Positions 6,808 through 16,059 of a stretch of 64,000 bases of DNA are shown here, piece after piece. The translations under genes and the position numbers were made by a program. Source of the stretch: Bacillus sp. FJAT-27264 (GTDB lineage: Bacteria > Bacillota > Bacilli > Paenibacillales > Paenibacillaceae); the NCBI RefSeq assembly GCF_001682855.1, contig NZ_MAQW01000023.1, positions 639,717 to 703,716 of the forward strand, given 5' to 3'. Under the pieces are notes generated by a model. That model saw nothing but the letters and a program-made list of their open reading frames with translations, did no database searches and had not been told where the DNA came from. How positions within the stretch are numbered: position 1 is the first letter of the stretch; each line of letters starts with the position of its first letter.

Positions 6808-7845
6808 TTATGTGTAGATCTCCACAATCGACACACTCCGCTCGCGGGACAGGTCGAGGAATTTATGTTCCACCTGCACCAATGGACGGAATACATCCAT
6901 AGGGTTGTTCATGACGATGACGCCCATGTCACCGCTGTTAAGAAGGACGCGCTTGCCGATAAAATTCGGCATCAAATGCTGGATAAAGGCTTGAACGGTT
7001 TTGCCATTCAGCTTGCCAAAGCTGAGATTATGTAATTCGTGCAGCACAGAGATTAACTCTTGCTTAGATTGATATACTCTGGGTGAAGTCATGGCACTAT
7101 ACACGTCAGCCACAGCGGCAATCTGTGCATAGGGATGAATCTCCGATTTGGTTAAATTGGCAGGATAGCCGGAGCCGTCTTCCCGTTCATGGTGCTGGAG
7201 AGCAACCAGTGCAGCGGTAGGGTCGTCCATGGAATTGCGAATTATTTCGTAACCATATGTAGTATGTCGCTTCACTTCTTCAAATTCTTCGAGGGTCAGC
7301 TTACCCGGCTTGTTCAGTAAATCGGGTGAGATTCGGCATTTACCGATATCGATCAGATAACCAGCCCGGCTGATCTCATAGCATTCCTGCTTGGAATAAC
7401 CGAGCCAAGTTGCAATATAATAGGAAAGCATACCCACCTGAAGGGAATGATTATAGGTATATTCATCCTCACGGTCCAACAGCAGAAGGAGGGTCACCAC
7501 GTCTTTATGCTTGTCCAGAGATTGCAGGGTCGGCTGAAGAACATCGTCTACAACGGATGGATTGAAACTGCCTTTGGTTAATGCTTCCAAATAAAGGGTC
7601 TCGAAACCGTCGATCATGTTATCAAAGCTTGCCGTAACGGTCTGAATGATGGACGGTTTATCGGACGATGAGAGTGTTCCTTCCAGAGATTCGATATCAA
7701 TGTAATCAATACCGTGTTGCAACAGCTTGGATATTTCATCCATGCGCAACTGGGTTCCCTTGGACAATACATGAAGTCCGCGGGCGTTGAAGGTGTCTGT
7801 GCCGAGATAATCACCCGGCTTAACATCCATGACGTGTACTCTCAA
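6808..7845 (-). CDS. HD-GYP domain protein with altered HD motif
   Basis: A 345-residue protein with a DUF3391-like N-terminal domain and a C-terminal HD-GYP domain (about 125-290). HD-GYP proteins hydrolyse cyclic di-GMP using metals held by His and Asp. H133, H194, H218/H219 and the GYP loop (226-228) are present. The eponymous HD pair, however, reads I165-D166 (GYLIDIGK instead of GLLHDIGK), so a metal ligand is missing and activity is doubtful; it may act as a sensor. The start is a TTG at 7845 preceded by AAGGTGG at spacing 8. A paralogue with an intact motif is encoded at 10840. Confidence 0.85.
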   Translation of the reverse strand: MRVHVMDVKPGDYLGTDTFNARGLHVLSKGTQLRMDEISKLLQHGIDYIDIESLEGTLSSSDKPSIIQTVTASFDNMIDGFETLYLEALTKGSFNPSVVDDVLQPTLQSLDKHKDVVTLLLLLDREDEYTYNHSLQVGMLSYYIATWLGYSKQECYEISRAGYLIDIGKCRISPDLLNKPGKLTLEEFEEVKRHTTYGYEIIRNSMDDPTAALVALQHHEREDGSGYPANLTKSEIHPYAQIAAVADVYSAMTSPRVYQSKQELISVLHELHNLSFGKLNGKTVQAFIQHLMPNFIGKRVLLNSGDMGVIVMNNPMDVFRPLVQVEHKFLDLSRERSVSIVEIYT

Positions 7846-8282
7846 TGCCTATGCCACCTTATGTGTCAATTTTTCTCAGCATAGCAAGAAAAGGACAAAC
7901 ATTCAATGGTTAACGAGTAATATTCACAATCTTCAGAAATGCGGCGAATTTTCGGCATAATCTGACTATAGCTACCCGGACGATAACGACAACTTTCTAA
8001 GGGGCTTATATAAGCCCTAAGACCTAATGAATGTATGATTGCGAATTAGCGTGAATTTCAGAAGGAGATGGGGATGCATATTCATACTCATTCGCTTGAA
8101 GCTGGTTTAAAGAAAGGTACAAGGAATGCAGGCCTCGCAGCACTTGCAGGCCTTGGTATAATGGTTTTGTGAGTACTGAAATATACCATATTGAGCTTGG
8201 AAATGTTATGCTAAACTCTGAAAGAACAAGCGCCTTACGCTTCCAAAAAGGTGGCCATACACAGGTGGGAAGGATGTTATTG
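7846..8282. other. Divergent promoter region
   Basis: This 437-base gap separates two divergently transcribed genes. An extended -10 element TGGTATAAT (8154-8162) faces the phosphoesterase gene, with only a weak -35. No promoter for the leftward HD-GYP gene could be fixed. Nothing coding was supported. Confidence 0.4.
8154..8162 (+). promoter_or_regulatory. Extended -10 promoter element
   Basis: TGGTATAAT matches the TGnTATAAT extended -10 consensus of SigA. It lies about 120 bases before the chosen start of the YunD-like gene. The -35 region is poor, which is common for extended -10 promoters. Confidence 0.45.
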
Positions 8283-9722
8283 ATGAAGCCTATATCACAA
8301 CGACTCACAATACTTCATACTAATGATATACATAGTCATTTTGACATGATGAGCCCACTTACGGCAGTCATTGCCGAGCAAAGAGCCGTAGCGGGCGATG
8401 AACCACTTTTGTTGCTGGATGTTGGTGACCATATGGATCGCGCGGCCACAGAGACAGAAGGAACGATGGGACAAGCGAACATTGATATTCTGAATCTAAC
8501 GGGATACGATGCGGTCACCATTGGTAATAATGAGGGGCTTACCTTCACTGCCGAGATGCTCTCGGCGGTATTCTCCGGACTTCAGTGTCCAGTAGTGTGC
8601 TGCAACTTTGTAGAGACTGCAACCGGAGAGCCGCCGCATTGGATGAAGCGCCATGTTATCCTGGAGCGTGACGGCATCCGCATAGGCGTGACTGGAGCAA
8701 CTGCGGCTTTTGCTTCGTTCTATGCGCTGCTGGGCTGGGATGCACTGGACCCGGAAGAGGCACTTCGTAAGGAATGCAGTCTGCTGGCTCCGCAGGTAGA
8801 CATTCTGATCGTGCTGTCTCATCTGGGTCTGCCTACAGACGAGCGGCTGGCAGAGAACCTTGAGGGCGTTCATGCCATTCTGGGTGGACATACTCACCAT
8901 CTGCTGGAGCGTCCACTGATTATTGGGGGGACTGCCGTCTGCGGGGCCGGCAAGTTCGGCCATTACTTGGGCAGGCTTGTTTTTGAACGGCAGGAGCCGA
9001 AGCTCGGGTTCAGACTCGTAGAGGGAGAATGTCTTGCCGTATCCCCTGAGCTAAGGGAGGAACGGGTTCACTCTGCGGCCGCCACCCATCTGGAACGGGG
9101 ACGGGAAGCTTTGCATGAATCGGTGGCCATTACGGATCGGGAACTTACGATTGACTATCAGGGGGAGTCGTCATTTGGCAATTTTCTCGCTCAGGCAGTG
9201 CGCAGATTTACCGGCACTAAGCTAGCGATTGTCAATACCGGACAGCTGCTGGGACCTTTGCCAGAGGGAGATATTTCACTGGGAATGCTGCATGGACTGT
9301 GCCCTTCGCCGATTAATCCTTGCATAGTCAAGCTTAAAGGGAGGGATATCCGCATAGCTCTGGAGCAAAGTTTGACGGAAGAATTCCGTAATAAAGCTAT
9401 CTTCGGCTATGGTTTCAGGGGAAAACAGCTAGGCAGTCTTGCAGTAGATGGCTTAAATATCTTGTACGATTCACTTGTTTTGCCGTATGATAACGATATT
9501 GCAGTTTTTGTCGAAGGGCAGCCCCTGGAAGATGACCAGGAGTATGAGGTTGGAACGCTGGACATGTTTACTTTCAGAATCGGTTATGAGACTCTCGCCA
9601 ATGGTAAGGACGCCGTGTATCTTCTTCCGCATTTTCTGCGTGATTTACTGCGGATGGAGCTGCAGCGGCCGGGCAGTCTTGAGGAGAGCTTCATTCCGCG
9701 CTGGAATAAAGATGCTACATAA
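8283..9722 (+). CDS. 5'-nucleotidase/metallophosphoesterase (YunD-like)
   Basis: A 479-residue two-domain protein of the UshA/5'-nucleotidase family. The N-terminal calcineurin-like domain has metal-binding motifs TNDIHSH (D15, H17), DVGDHMDR, GNNE and GGHTHH. The C-terminal 5'-nucleotidase domain follows from about residue 280. There is no signal peptide, unlike UshA, so it should act in the cytoplasm, as expected for the YunD type. The start is set at the ATG at 8283 because GGGAAGG lies 9 bases before it; an ATG at 8274 abuts that site. The exact substrate (nucleotide, 2',3'-cyclic nucleotide or other phosphoester) is unknown. Confidence 0.85.
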   Translation: MKPISQRLTILHTNDIHSHFDMMSPLTAVIAEQRAVAGDEPLLLLDVGDHMDRAATETEGTMGQANIDILNLTGYDAVTIGNNEGLTFTAEMLSAVFSGLQCPVVCCNFVETATGEPPHWMKRHVILERDGIRIGVTGATAAFASFYALLGWDALDPEEALRKECSLLAPQVDILIVLSHLGLPTDERLAENLEGVHAILGGHTHHLLERPLIIGGTAVCGAGKFGHYLGRLVFERQEPKLGFRLVEGECLAVSPELREERVHSAAATHLERGREALHESVAITDRELTIDYQGESSFGNFLAQAVRRFTGTKLAIVNTGQLLGPLPEGDISLGMLHGLCPSPINPCIVKLKGRDIRIALEQSLTEEFRNKAIFGYGFRGKQLGSLAVDGLNILYDSLVLPYDNDIAVFVEGQPLEDDQEYEVGTLDMFTFRIGYETLANGKDAVYLLPHFLRDLLRMELQRPGSLEESFIPRWNKDAT

Positions 9723-9813
9723 GGGAAGGCAAGAATGACCGCTGTGCTGCATGATTTTCAAAAAATAACAAAGTTGTACCCGATATTCATTCCGCCACAA
9801 ACAGGAGGATTGT

Positions 9814-10641
9814 ATGGACACTATTACAGCCATTATTTTGGCCATTGTTGAAGGAATCACGGAGTTTATCCCTGTATCCTCCACAGGCCATATGATCTTG
9901 ACGGCCAAGCTGATGGGTTTTGCCGAGCAGGAATCGATAATGAAGACCTATGAGATTGTTATTCAATTAGGTGCTATTCTGGCTATCGCGCTGGTCTACC
10001 GTCATCGGGTGCTTAACCTGCTGGGAATCGGTCGCAGTCGGAGTCAGCGGGGAGGCGTAATGCCTCAGTCCCGCCTTAATCTGATCCATGTGATCCTGGG
10101 GATTGCGCCGGCCTTGGCCGTGGCTTTCTTCGCACGTGACTTCATCAAGGGCCTCTTTGGAGCCAGTACGGTGCTCTGGGCGCTAGTAGCCGGAGGGATC
10201 TTAATGATTGTTTCCGAGTGGGTCAACCGGCGCAAGATCCGGATTACCGCCCATGAACTGGATGATCTGTCCTATGGACAGGCGCTAGCCATTGGCTTGT
10301 ACCAGATCATCTCTGTATTATGGCCAGGCTTCTCCCGATCCGGCTCCACAATTTCGGGGGGGATGCTCAGCGGGGTCAGCTACAAGGCTTCAGCCGATTT
10401 CTCTTTTCTGATCGCCATTCCGATTATGTGTGCGGCTTCCGGGTATGAGCTTCTGGATGCTTACCGCGATTTCACAAGCGAGACCATTGGTTATTTCATC
10501 ATTGGCTTCCTGATTTCGTTTGTAGTGGCTTACCTTGTGGTTATTCTGTTCATGCGATGGATTCAAAAGATCAGATTGACACATTTTGCGATCTACCGCT
10601 TTATTTTGGCGGCTGTTTTCTGGCTATTTATTATGCGTTAA
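9814..10641 (+). CDS. uppP: Undecaprenyl-diphosphatase
   Basis: A 275-residue polytopic membrane protein of the BacA/UppP family at its usual length. It dephosphorylates undecaprenyl diphosphate so the lipid carrier can be reused in wall and glycan synthesis, and it confers bacitracin tolerance. The family (E/Q)xxxE motif is E13-G-I-T-E17 within EGITEFIPVSSTGH. The second motif, PGFSRSGST, lies near residues 171-180. AGGAGG lies 7 bases before the ATG. It stands alone between the phosphoesterase and an HD-GYP gene. Confidence 0.95.
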   Translation: MDTITAIILAIVEGITEFIPVSSTGHMILTAKLMGFAEQESIMKTYEIVIQLGAILAIALVYRHRVLNLLGIGRSRSQRGGVMPQSRLNLIHVILGIAPALAVAFFARDFIKGLFGASTVLWALVAGGILMIVSEWVNRRKIRITAHELDDLSYGQALAIGLYQIISVLWPGFSRSGSTISGGMLSGVSYKASADFSFLIAIPIMCAASGYELLDAYRDFTSETIGYFIIGFLISFVVAYLVVILFMRWIQKIRLTHFAIYRFILAAVFWLFIMR

Positions 10642-10839
10642 TCATTTCCAAGATTCCATCGGTACAGCGGTACCCGGCTATGGTTGTTTCCTGGAGTTGA
10701 ATCCTAGGAAGCATTATCCGAGGCAAACCGATGTAGGTGTGCTTGCCTGTTCTCGAAAAGTAACGGTATAGACACGGTGTGAGACCCTAAGTTTTTAAGC
10801 AGAATAGCAATCTACCGTTAAAGGCAGGAGTGAACCAGA

Positions 10840-11916
10840 GTGCGTTTAGTATCCGTCAGCCGGCTTCAACCGGGCATGAGGCTGGGCAAAAAAATTTATA
10901 GCGATGAAGGCATGATTCTGCTCTCTGATGGCGTAGAGCTTACCGATTCACTGATCAAACGCCTTGGCAGAATCGACATCGGCTATGTATATGTGCAGGA
11001 TGCCCTCACTGAAGATGTAGTGATCGAAGGGATGCTGCAGGATGAGACGCGCAACCAGGCGCTCAAGGTCATTAAGACACAGTTTCAAGATATGTCCGGC
11101 GCTTCCGGCATTACCAAGGGCTTTTATCATCTGGATAGAAAATTCTCTAATGTGATGGATTCTATTCTGGATGAGATGTCTGCCCAGGAGACGCCTATGA
11201 TAATGCTGCTGGAAATGCATACAGCTGATAACTATCTTTATGTCCACTCGTTGAATGTCTGCCTATATACGCTTGTTATGGCAATCGCTCACGGGTACAG
11301 TAAAGCGGAATTGCGGGTTATTGGTCTGGGTGCGTTGCTGCACGACATTGGCAAGACGCAAATTCCGGTTAAAATCGTCCAAAAACCCGGCAAGCTGACG
11401 GATGAAGAGTTCCGGCAGATGCAGGCCCATACCGAAATCGGCTACCGGATCCTTAAGGATGAGCCGAATATTCCGTTGCTTTCCGCCCATTGTGCGCTGC
11501 AGCATCATGAACGCATTGACGGTTCCGGCTACCCCCGTGGACTCAAGGGAGCGGAAATTCATGAGTACGCCAAATGGATTGGCGTAGCCGATTCCTATGA
11601 TGCCATGACCTCAAGTCGTGTCTACAAAAAAGCAATGCTCCCCCATCAGGCGGTAGAGGCGCTTTATGTAGGCTCTGGCACATTGTATGAGCAGCGGCAG
11701 CTGGAACTGTTCCGGGACCGTGTGGCAATCTATCCACTTGGGCTTACAGTGAAGCTCAGCACGGGCCAGAGCGGAGTTGTGGTCAAAATTGACTCTACCA
11801 CACCTCACCGTCCGGTGGTCCGTATCCTTACGGGCCCCGAAGGAGAGTCGGTGGCTCCTTTCGAAATGGACCTTGCCAAGATGCTCTCTGTGGTTATCGT
11901 GGATGTAGCTAATTAA
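10840..11916 (+). CDS. HD-GYP domain c-di-GMP phosphodiesterase
   Basis: A 358-residue protein with an N-terminal DUF3391-like domain (1-60) and an HD-GYP domain (about 125-300). The metal motif is intact: GALLHDIGKTQIP with H168-D169, QHHE near 221-224, DGSGYP ending at residue 232, then GVADSYDAMTS. It should hydrolyse cyclic di-GMP in the cytoplasm. A C-terminal stretch of about 60 residues follows the catalytic domain. The start is GTG with GGCAGGAG about 8 bases upstream. It is paralogous to the altered protein at 6808-7845, and the two may regulate one another or respond to different signals. Confidence 0.9.
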   Translation: MRLVSVSRLQPGMRLGKKIYSDEGMILLSDGVELTDSLIKRLGRIDIGYVYVQDALTEDVVIEGMLQDETRNQALKVIKTQFQDMSGASGITKGFYHLDRKFSNVMDSILDEMSAQETPMIMLLEMHTADNYLYVHSLNVCLYTLVMAIAHGYSKAELRVIGLGALLHDIGKTQIPVKIVQKPGKLTDEEFRQMQAHTEIGYRILKDEPNIPLLSAHCALQHHERIDGSGYPRGLKGAEIHEYAKWIGVADSYDAMTSSRVYKKAMLPHQAVEALYVGSGTLYEQRQLELFRDRVAIYPLGLTVKLSTGQSGVVVKIDSTTPHRPVVRILTGPEGESVAPFEMDLAKMLSVVIVDVAN

Positions 11917-12114
11917 TGGTGCCGGCTGGCACCGCTTCATTGACTTCCCAATGAGGCAATTCCAGCCTCTCAGGCATGTAGCGAGATCGATACACGGGTG
12001 GGCACGTAAGGTGCACACGGCCCGGATATCTTTTCGCTGCATGCTGTTTTTTTCAGAAAATATCAGTAAATAGCAAGCAAGTGCAACTCAAAAGTGCAGT
12101 TTTTCCGTTCTTCG

Positions 12115-12150
12115 TGGTATGATATAGGATAATAATCCGTTCATACGGAT
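12115..12150 (+). promoter_or_regulatory. Extended -10 and leader hairpin before the radical SAM gene
   Basis: TGGTATGAT (12115-12123) fits an extended -10. It is followed by a small inverted repeat ATCCGT (12135-12140)/ACGGAT (12145-12150) in what would be the start of the transcript. Confidence 0.35.
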
Positions 12151-12198
12151 GATTTTTAGGTTAATAATAAGGAATAAGCTTTAAAGGAGCTATCACAA

Positions 12199-13338
12199 AT
12201 GAATGTTATAAGACCAATGTCATTATCCCCGCAGAAGGAGTTGTCCCCAAGCTACGATCCCTGGGACCCTATCACTTCCCTGCGGCAGTACGGGCGGCAT
12301 GTACTGACCAGTGTGGAGATGACGGTTACGAATTTATGTAATATGCGCTGTGAGCACTGTGCTGTCGGCGATAGTCTGACCATGAAAGAAGGAGAGATGC
12401 TGCCCCTTAAGAATATGCTTGATTCACTGGAGGAAGTGGAGCATCTGCAGACGATCAGCATTACGGGCGGCGAGCCGATGTTCCGCGCCTCGACCGTAGA
12501 CAATATGATTGTTCCGCTGCTCAAGTATGCCAAGGAGCGGGGAATCCGCTCGCAAATCAATTCCAATCTGACCATGCCATATTCCCGTTATGAGAAGCTG
12601 CTTCCTTACCTGGACGTTATGCATATCTCTTTCAACTATGTTAATGGTGATGATTTTCATGAAGTCGGCTTTGCGAACAGCGGCCATTCTGTAGCGAAGG
12701 AAGCAGCTTACCGCTTGTACGACACAATGATCGAGAACTCACGCAGACTCAGTGATGACGGCATGCTCATCTCTGCGGAATCCATGATCAACTACCGCAC
12801 GCATACCAAGCTGCCGGAAATCCATCGACTGATCGGCGATATGGGGGCAAAACGCCATGAGGTGCATCCAATGTACGCTTCAAGCTTTGCCTCCGCGCTA
12901 CCGGTTCTGTCGCTTAAGGATATGCAGGCTGCTATTCATGATCTGCTGGACCACCGTGATCCCGAGATGTGGATGCTGTTTGGCACGCTTCCATTCTTCG
13001 CCTGCAGCTTCCTGGAAGAAGACCAGAAGCTCCTGAAGCGGCTGCGTTCCGAGAAGAATGTTACGCTTCGCAATGATCCGGATGGACGCAACCGTGTGAA
13101 TGTGAACATGTTCACCGGCGATGTATTCGTTACGGATTTTGCAGATATCGCAGCGTTTGGCAACATCAGCAGCAACAAGCTGGATGATATTTTTACAGAC
13201 TGGCAGACCCAGCACCCGCTTAACCAAGAAGTGAACTGTCACTGTGATGCAGCTAGCTGCTGCGGACCAAATCTTCTGGTAGCGGATATGTATTATCCGG
13301 GTGTTGACTTCAAATCAAGAAAAGCGATCAATCTGTAG
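12199..13338 (+). CDS. yfkAB: Radical SAM protein, YfkAB type
   Basis: A 379-residue radical SAM enzyme. The [4Fe-4S]/SAM motif is CNMRCEHC (CxxxCxxC) near residues 47-54, followed by the GGEP motif in SITGGEPMF. The C-terminal part carries a second cysteine cluster, CHCDAASCCGPN (CxCxxxxC), the hallmark of the YfkAB family. The reaction is unknown. AAAGGAG lies 10 bases before the ATG. The CNNM transporter gene starts 18 bases after its stop, so the two are probably co-transcribed. In Bacillus subtilis the family is known as YfkA/YfkB. Confidence 0.88.
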   Translation: MNVIRPMSLSPQKELSPSYDPWDPITSLRQYGRHVLTSVEMTVTNLCNMRCEHCAVGDSLTMKEGEMLPLKNMLDSLEEVEHLQTISITGGEPMFRASTVDNMIVPLLKYAKERGIRSQINSNLTMPYSRYEKLLPYLDVMHISFNYVNGDDFHEVGFANSGHSVAKEAAYRLYDTMIENSRRLSDDGMLISAESMINYRTHTKLPEIHRLIGDMGAKRHEVHPMYASSFASALPVLSLKDMQAAIHDLLDHRDPEMWMLFGTLPFFACSFLEEDQKLLKRLRSEKNVTLRNDPDGRNRVNVNMFTGDVFVTDFADIAAFGNISSNKLDDIFTDWQTQHPLNQEVNCHCDAASCCGPNLLVADMYYPGVDFKSRKAINL

Positions 13339-13356
13339 AAATGAGGCGTTGTTATT

Positions 13357-14709
13357 GTGCATACGGAATTTGAAGTAGGGAGATTGCTGCTTAATCTTTT
13401 GCTTGTTCTGGTGCTCGTATTATTAAATGGCATATTCGTCGCGGCAGAGTTCTCACTGGTGAAGGTCAGGCAGTCACGCCTGACCCAGCTAGTCAGTGAG
13501 GGCAATAAGATGGCTGGATACGCGCTAAAAGTAAACAAGAAGCTGGACGCTTATCTGTCTGCGACCCAATTCGGGATTACACTTGCCTCGCTCGGTCTCG
13601 GCTGGGTAGGAGAGCCCGCCATTTCGGAGCTGCTTGTAGAACCTCTGATGTTCAAGCTTGGCGTTACAGATCATACGCTGATCTCTACCGTATCATTGGT
13701 GCTTGGCTTCTCCATCATTACTTTCTTACATATTGTGCTTGGTGAACTTGCACCCAAGTCACTGGCCATTCAAAAAACAGAAGGCTCAGCGCTACTGCTA
13801 TCCGCTCCGCTGATGTTCTTCTACAATCTATTCCTGCCATTCATCTGGGTGCTTAACGCATCCGCGAATGGTCTGCTTCGTTTGATCGGGGTGGAGCCTG
13901 CCAGTGAGGCAGAGGCCGCGCATTCGGAGGAAGAAATACGTATTCTCATGAATCAGAGTGCCAAGAGTGGCGTTATTGATAAAGATGAGATGAAGCTTAT
14001 GGATAACATCTTCGAATTCTCCGACCTGCTAGCCCGTGAGGTTATGCTGCCACGTACCGACATGGATGTGTTGTACAGTAACCTTTCGCTGGAAGACAAT
14101 ATGCGTATTATTACCGAAACCAAGCATTCGCGTTACCCGGTAGCGATGGAGGATAAAGATCGGATTATTGGCTTTATTCACATTACCGATCTACTATTCG
14201 CACCGCCGGAACAGCAGAATGATTTGACTACATTAGTCCGCCCGATTCCGAACGTGCCAGAATCGATGGAGATCAGTCATGTGCTGCGCTTAATGCAGAA
14301 GAACAAAATTCAGATGACGCTTGTTGTCGACGAATACGGCGGTACTGCGGGGCTATTGACTGCGGAAGAGATTCTGGAAGAGATCGTTGGAGATCTGCAC
14401 GACGAGTTCGAGGATGAACGTCCTAGCGTGGAGCGGAATGGAGAGTACATTTCAGTCGCAGGTCGCATGCTTATCGAGGATGTCAACGATTTGACGGGTG
14501 TCGTCATTGAAGACGATGAAGTGGATTCCATCGGTGGCTGGTTGTTCAAAGAGCTGGAAGGCAATCCATCCAAAGGCAAACGTGTTGTTGTCGGGGACGT
14601 CGTCTTTGAGGTCGAAGAGTCTACCCGGCTGCGGATTACCCGCATCAATATTCACCGTGAGGCACCTGCGAAGGATGAAGAGGAATCTTCTTCATCGGAT
14701 GAGAAGTAA
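13357..14709 (+). CDS. CNNM/CorC-type transporter with CBS domains (HlyC/TlyC family)
   Basis: A 450-residue membrane protein. A DUF21/CNNM region with about four membrane segments covers residues 10-190, a CBS-domain pair covers about 215-340, and a C-terminal CorC_HlyC domain covers about 355-435. The acidic, serine-rich tail (AKDEEESSSSDEK) is low complexity. Such proteins are linked to magnesium/cobalt efflux and appear in annotations as hemolysins, though haemolytic activity is not established for most. The start is GTG, with GAGG about 10 bases upstream. It follows the radical SAM gene by 18 bases and is ended by the terminator at 14764-14810. Confidence 0.9.
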   Translation: MHTEFEVGRLLLNLLLVLVLVLLNGIFVAAEFSLVKVRQSRLTQLVSEGNKMAGYALKVNKKLDAYLSATQFGITLASLGLGWVGEPAISELLVEPLMFKLGVTDHTLISTVSLVLGFSIITFLHIVLGELAPKSLAIQKTEGSALLLSAPLMFFYNLFLPFIWVLNASANGLLRLIGVEPASEAEAAHSEEEIRILMNQSAKSGVIDKDEMKLMDNIFEFSDLLAREVMLPRTDMDVLYSNLSLEDNMRIITETKHSRYPVAMEDKDRIIGFIHITDLLFAPPEQQNDLTTLVRPIPNVPESMEISHVLRLMQKNKIQMTLVVDEYGGTAGLLTAEEILEEIVGDLHDEFEDERPSVERNGEYISVAGRMLIEDVNDLTGVVIEDDEVDSIGGWLFKELEGNPSKGKRVVVGDVVFEVEESTRLRITRINIHREAPAKDEEESSSSDEK

Positions 14710-14763
14710 GCAGGGGTTTTGAAGAAACGAAACGAGTAATAACCATATTTTAGTTATAAATTG

Positions 14764-14810
14764 AGCCTTTCCTATCGCGCAATGTATGCATGAGGGGGAA
14801 GGCTTTTTTT
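14764..14810 (+). terminator. Terminator after the CNNM gene
   Basis: GCCTTTCC pairs with GGGGAAGGC, followed by TTTTTTT, 54 bases past the stop codon. Confidence 0.8.
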
Positions 14811-14850
14811 GTCGCATAGGGAATTCAAGAGAGTTTTTTTTCACAAACCG

Positions 14851-14879
14851 TCTTATTCCGCCTTTGCCTATCATAAATT
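14851..14879 (+). promoter_or_regulatory. Candidate SigE promoter of cotJABC
   Basis: TCTTATT (14851-14857), a 14-base spacer and CATAAATT (14872-14879) resemble the SigE pattern (ATATT, N14, CATACAnT). The cotJ operon of Bacillus subtilis is known to be SigE-dependent, which supports the assignment. The match is approximate. Confidence 0.5.
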
Positions 14880-14906
14880 AGTTACGAAGGTAAGCGTTCA
14901 GAATAA

Positions 14907-14940
14907 CTGCTGCACTCAGCAGTGAAATGAGCAAAGGAGG
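14907..14940 (+). promoter_or_regulatory. Leader hairpin and Shine-Dalgarno that fixes the cotJA start
   Basis: ACTGCTG/CAGCAGT with a four-base loop lies at 14907-14924, followed by AAAGGAGG at 14933-14940. The ribosome binding site touches an ATG at 14941 but is 9 bases from the in-frame TTG at 14950, which argues for the TTG. Confidence 0.55.
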
Positions 14941-14949
14941 ATGTTTATA

Positions 14950-15165
14950 TTGAATTCCCAGGAGCGTGTGCATACGCCATGTAGGGGGCCGTTTGATCCT
15001 TGCCCACCGGTACCGTTCAAGACGTTCGTCGTACCCCCCAACCAGTTCATCAACTTTCAGCCGCCGAATCTTCCACAGTTCAGTCTGCCGGAGGCGTTAA
15101 GGTACGGAACCTTGTGGCCGGCGCTGTTCAGTCCGTATGAGTCCAAGTCGAAAGGAGGGAGATAA
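14950..15165 (+). CDS. cotJA: Spore coat-associated protein CotJA
   Basis: A 71-residue proline-rich protein (PCRGPFDPCPPVPFKTFVVPPNQF) matching the CotJA family. CotJA, CotJB and CotJC form a complex that is packed under the spore coat during sporulation. The start is taken as TTG at 14950, because AAAGGAGG is correctly spaced from it and touches the alternative ATG at 14941. The next gene begins 3 bases after the stop. A candidate SigE promoter lies upstream at 14851-14879. Confidence 0.9.
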   Translation: MNSQERVHTPCRGPFDPCPPVPFKTFVVPPNQFINFQPPNLPQFSLPEALRYGTLWPALFSPYESKSKGGR

Positions 15166-15168
15166 GCC

Positions 15169-15435
15169 ATGGAGGCACAGCCATGCGACCAACGGTATTA
15201 CGAACTGCTAGAGCAACTACAGGTTCTGGATTTTGCGCTCGTGGAGTTGAATCTCTATCTGGATACCCACCCCGAGGATCTTAAGGCGATCGAGCAGTTC
15301 AACCAGCTTACCCAGGAACGGACACGGCTGGCCGGCCATTTTCAGGAGCTGTATGGGCCGCTACAGAATTTTGGGCGTGCCTTTTCCAAATGCCCGTGGG
15401 AATGGAACCAGCCCCCTTGGCCTTGGCAAGTGTAG
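15169..15435 (+). CDS. cotJB: Spore coat protein CotJB
   Basis: An 88-residue protein of the CotJB family with the characteristic YYELLEQLQ, ALVELNLYLDTHPED and C-terminal W-rich (WEWNQPPWPW) segments. It is the small partner in the CotJ spore coat complex. GGAGG lies 12-13 bases before the ATG, within the last codons of cotJA. It sits second in the operon cotJA-cotJB-cotJC. Confidence 0.93.
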   Translation: MEAQPCDQRYYELLEQLQVLDFALVELNLYLDTHPEDLKAIEQFNQLTQERTRLAGHFQELYGPLQNFGRAFSKCPWEWNQPPWPWQV

Positions 15436-15484
15436 TGGTCTGATAGGATAGCAGCAGTTCACTTAAAGGAGGGGAACGTTCCGA

Positions 15485-16054
15485 ATGTGGATTTATGAAA
15501 AGAAATTGCAATATCCGGTACGGGTCGGCAAATGCGACGTGCGGATGGCGCGTTATCTGATGGAGCAATATGGTGGAGCGGACGGTGAACTCGCCGCTGC
15601 ACTGCGTTACATGAACCAGCGGTATGCGATTCCTGACAAAGTAATTGGGGTGTTAACCGATATTTCGACTGAGGAATTTGGTCATTTGGAAATGATCGCC
15701 ACAATGATTTATAAGCTGACGAAAGATGCATCAATTGAGCAGTTGGAAGCGGCTGGACTTGGCCCGAACTATGCGACCCGAGATCACGCCCTGTTTTACA
15801 ACAATGCAGCAGGAGTCCCGTTCACCGCAACTTACATCGCGGCCAAGGGAGATCCGCTCGCTGATCTATACGAGGACATTGCGGCAGAAGAAAAGGCGCG
15901 GGCTACATATCAGTGGCTGATCGACATGACGGATGATGTGGATCTGCAAGACAGCCTGAAGTTCCTGCGGGAGCGGGAGATTGTCCATGCGCTACGGTTT
16001 AAAGAGTCAGTGCAGATTCTGATTGATGATCGGGGAAAGAAGAAGATTTTCTGA
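15485..16054 (+). CDS. cotJC: Spore coat protein CotJC, manganese catalase family
   Basis: A 189-residue protein of the manganese-catalase fold. It begins MWIYEKKLQYPV and has the di-metal ligand motifs (E in DGELAAALRY, EEFGHLEM with Glu and His, EE in AAEEKARATYQ, and REIVHALRF). This shows catalase-like metal ligands are kept. It is the third member of the CotJ complex and is thought to be involved in the spore coat or in peroxide protection. AAAGGAGGGG lies upstream of the ATG. A strong terminator ends the operon. Confidence 0.93.
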   Translation: MWIYEKKLQYPVRVGKCDVRMARYLMEQYGGADGELAAALRYMNQRYAIPDKVIGVLTDISTEEFGHLEMIATMIYKLTKDASIEQLEAAGLGPNYATRDHALFYNNAAGVPFTATYIAAKGDPLADLYEDIAAEEKARATYQWLIDMTDDVDLQDSLKFLREREIVHALRFKESVQILIDDRGKKKIF

Positions 16055-16059
16055 GTGGG

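Noticed and set aside
6251..6902. Reading frames in the GC-rich repeats (for example 6251-6568 and 6639-6902)
   Set aside because: They arise from repeated GC-rich sequence with no start signals; their peptides are repeat translations.
10700..10790. Possible cyclic di-GMP riboswitch before the HD-GYP gene (contains GGCAAACC)
   Set aside because: GGCAAACC can pair with nearby GGT and TTGCC, but the other conserved GEMM segments (GACGCAAAGCC and the tetraloop receptor) are absent.
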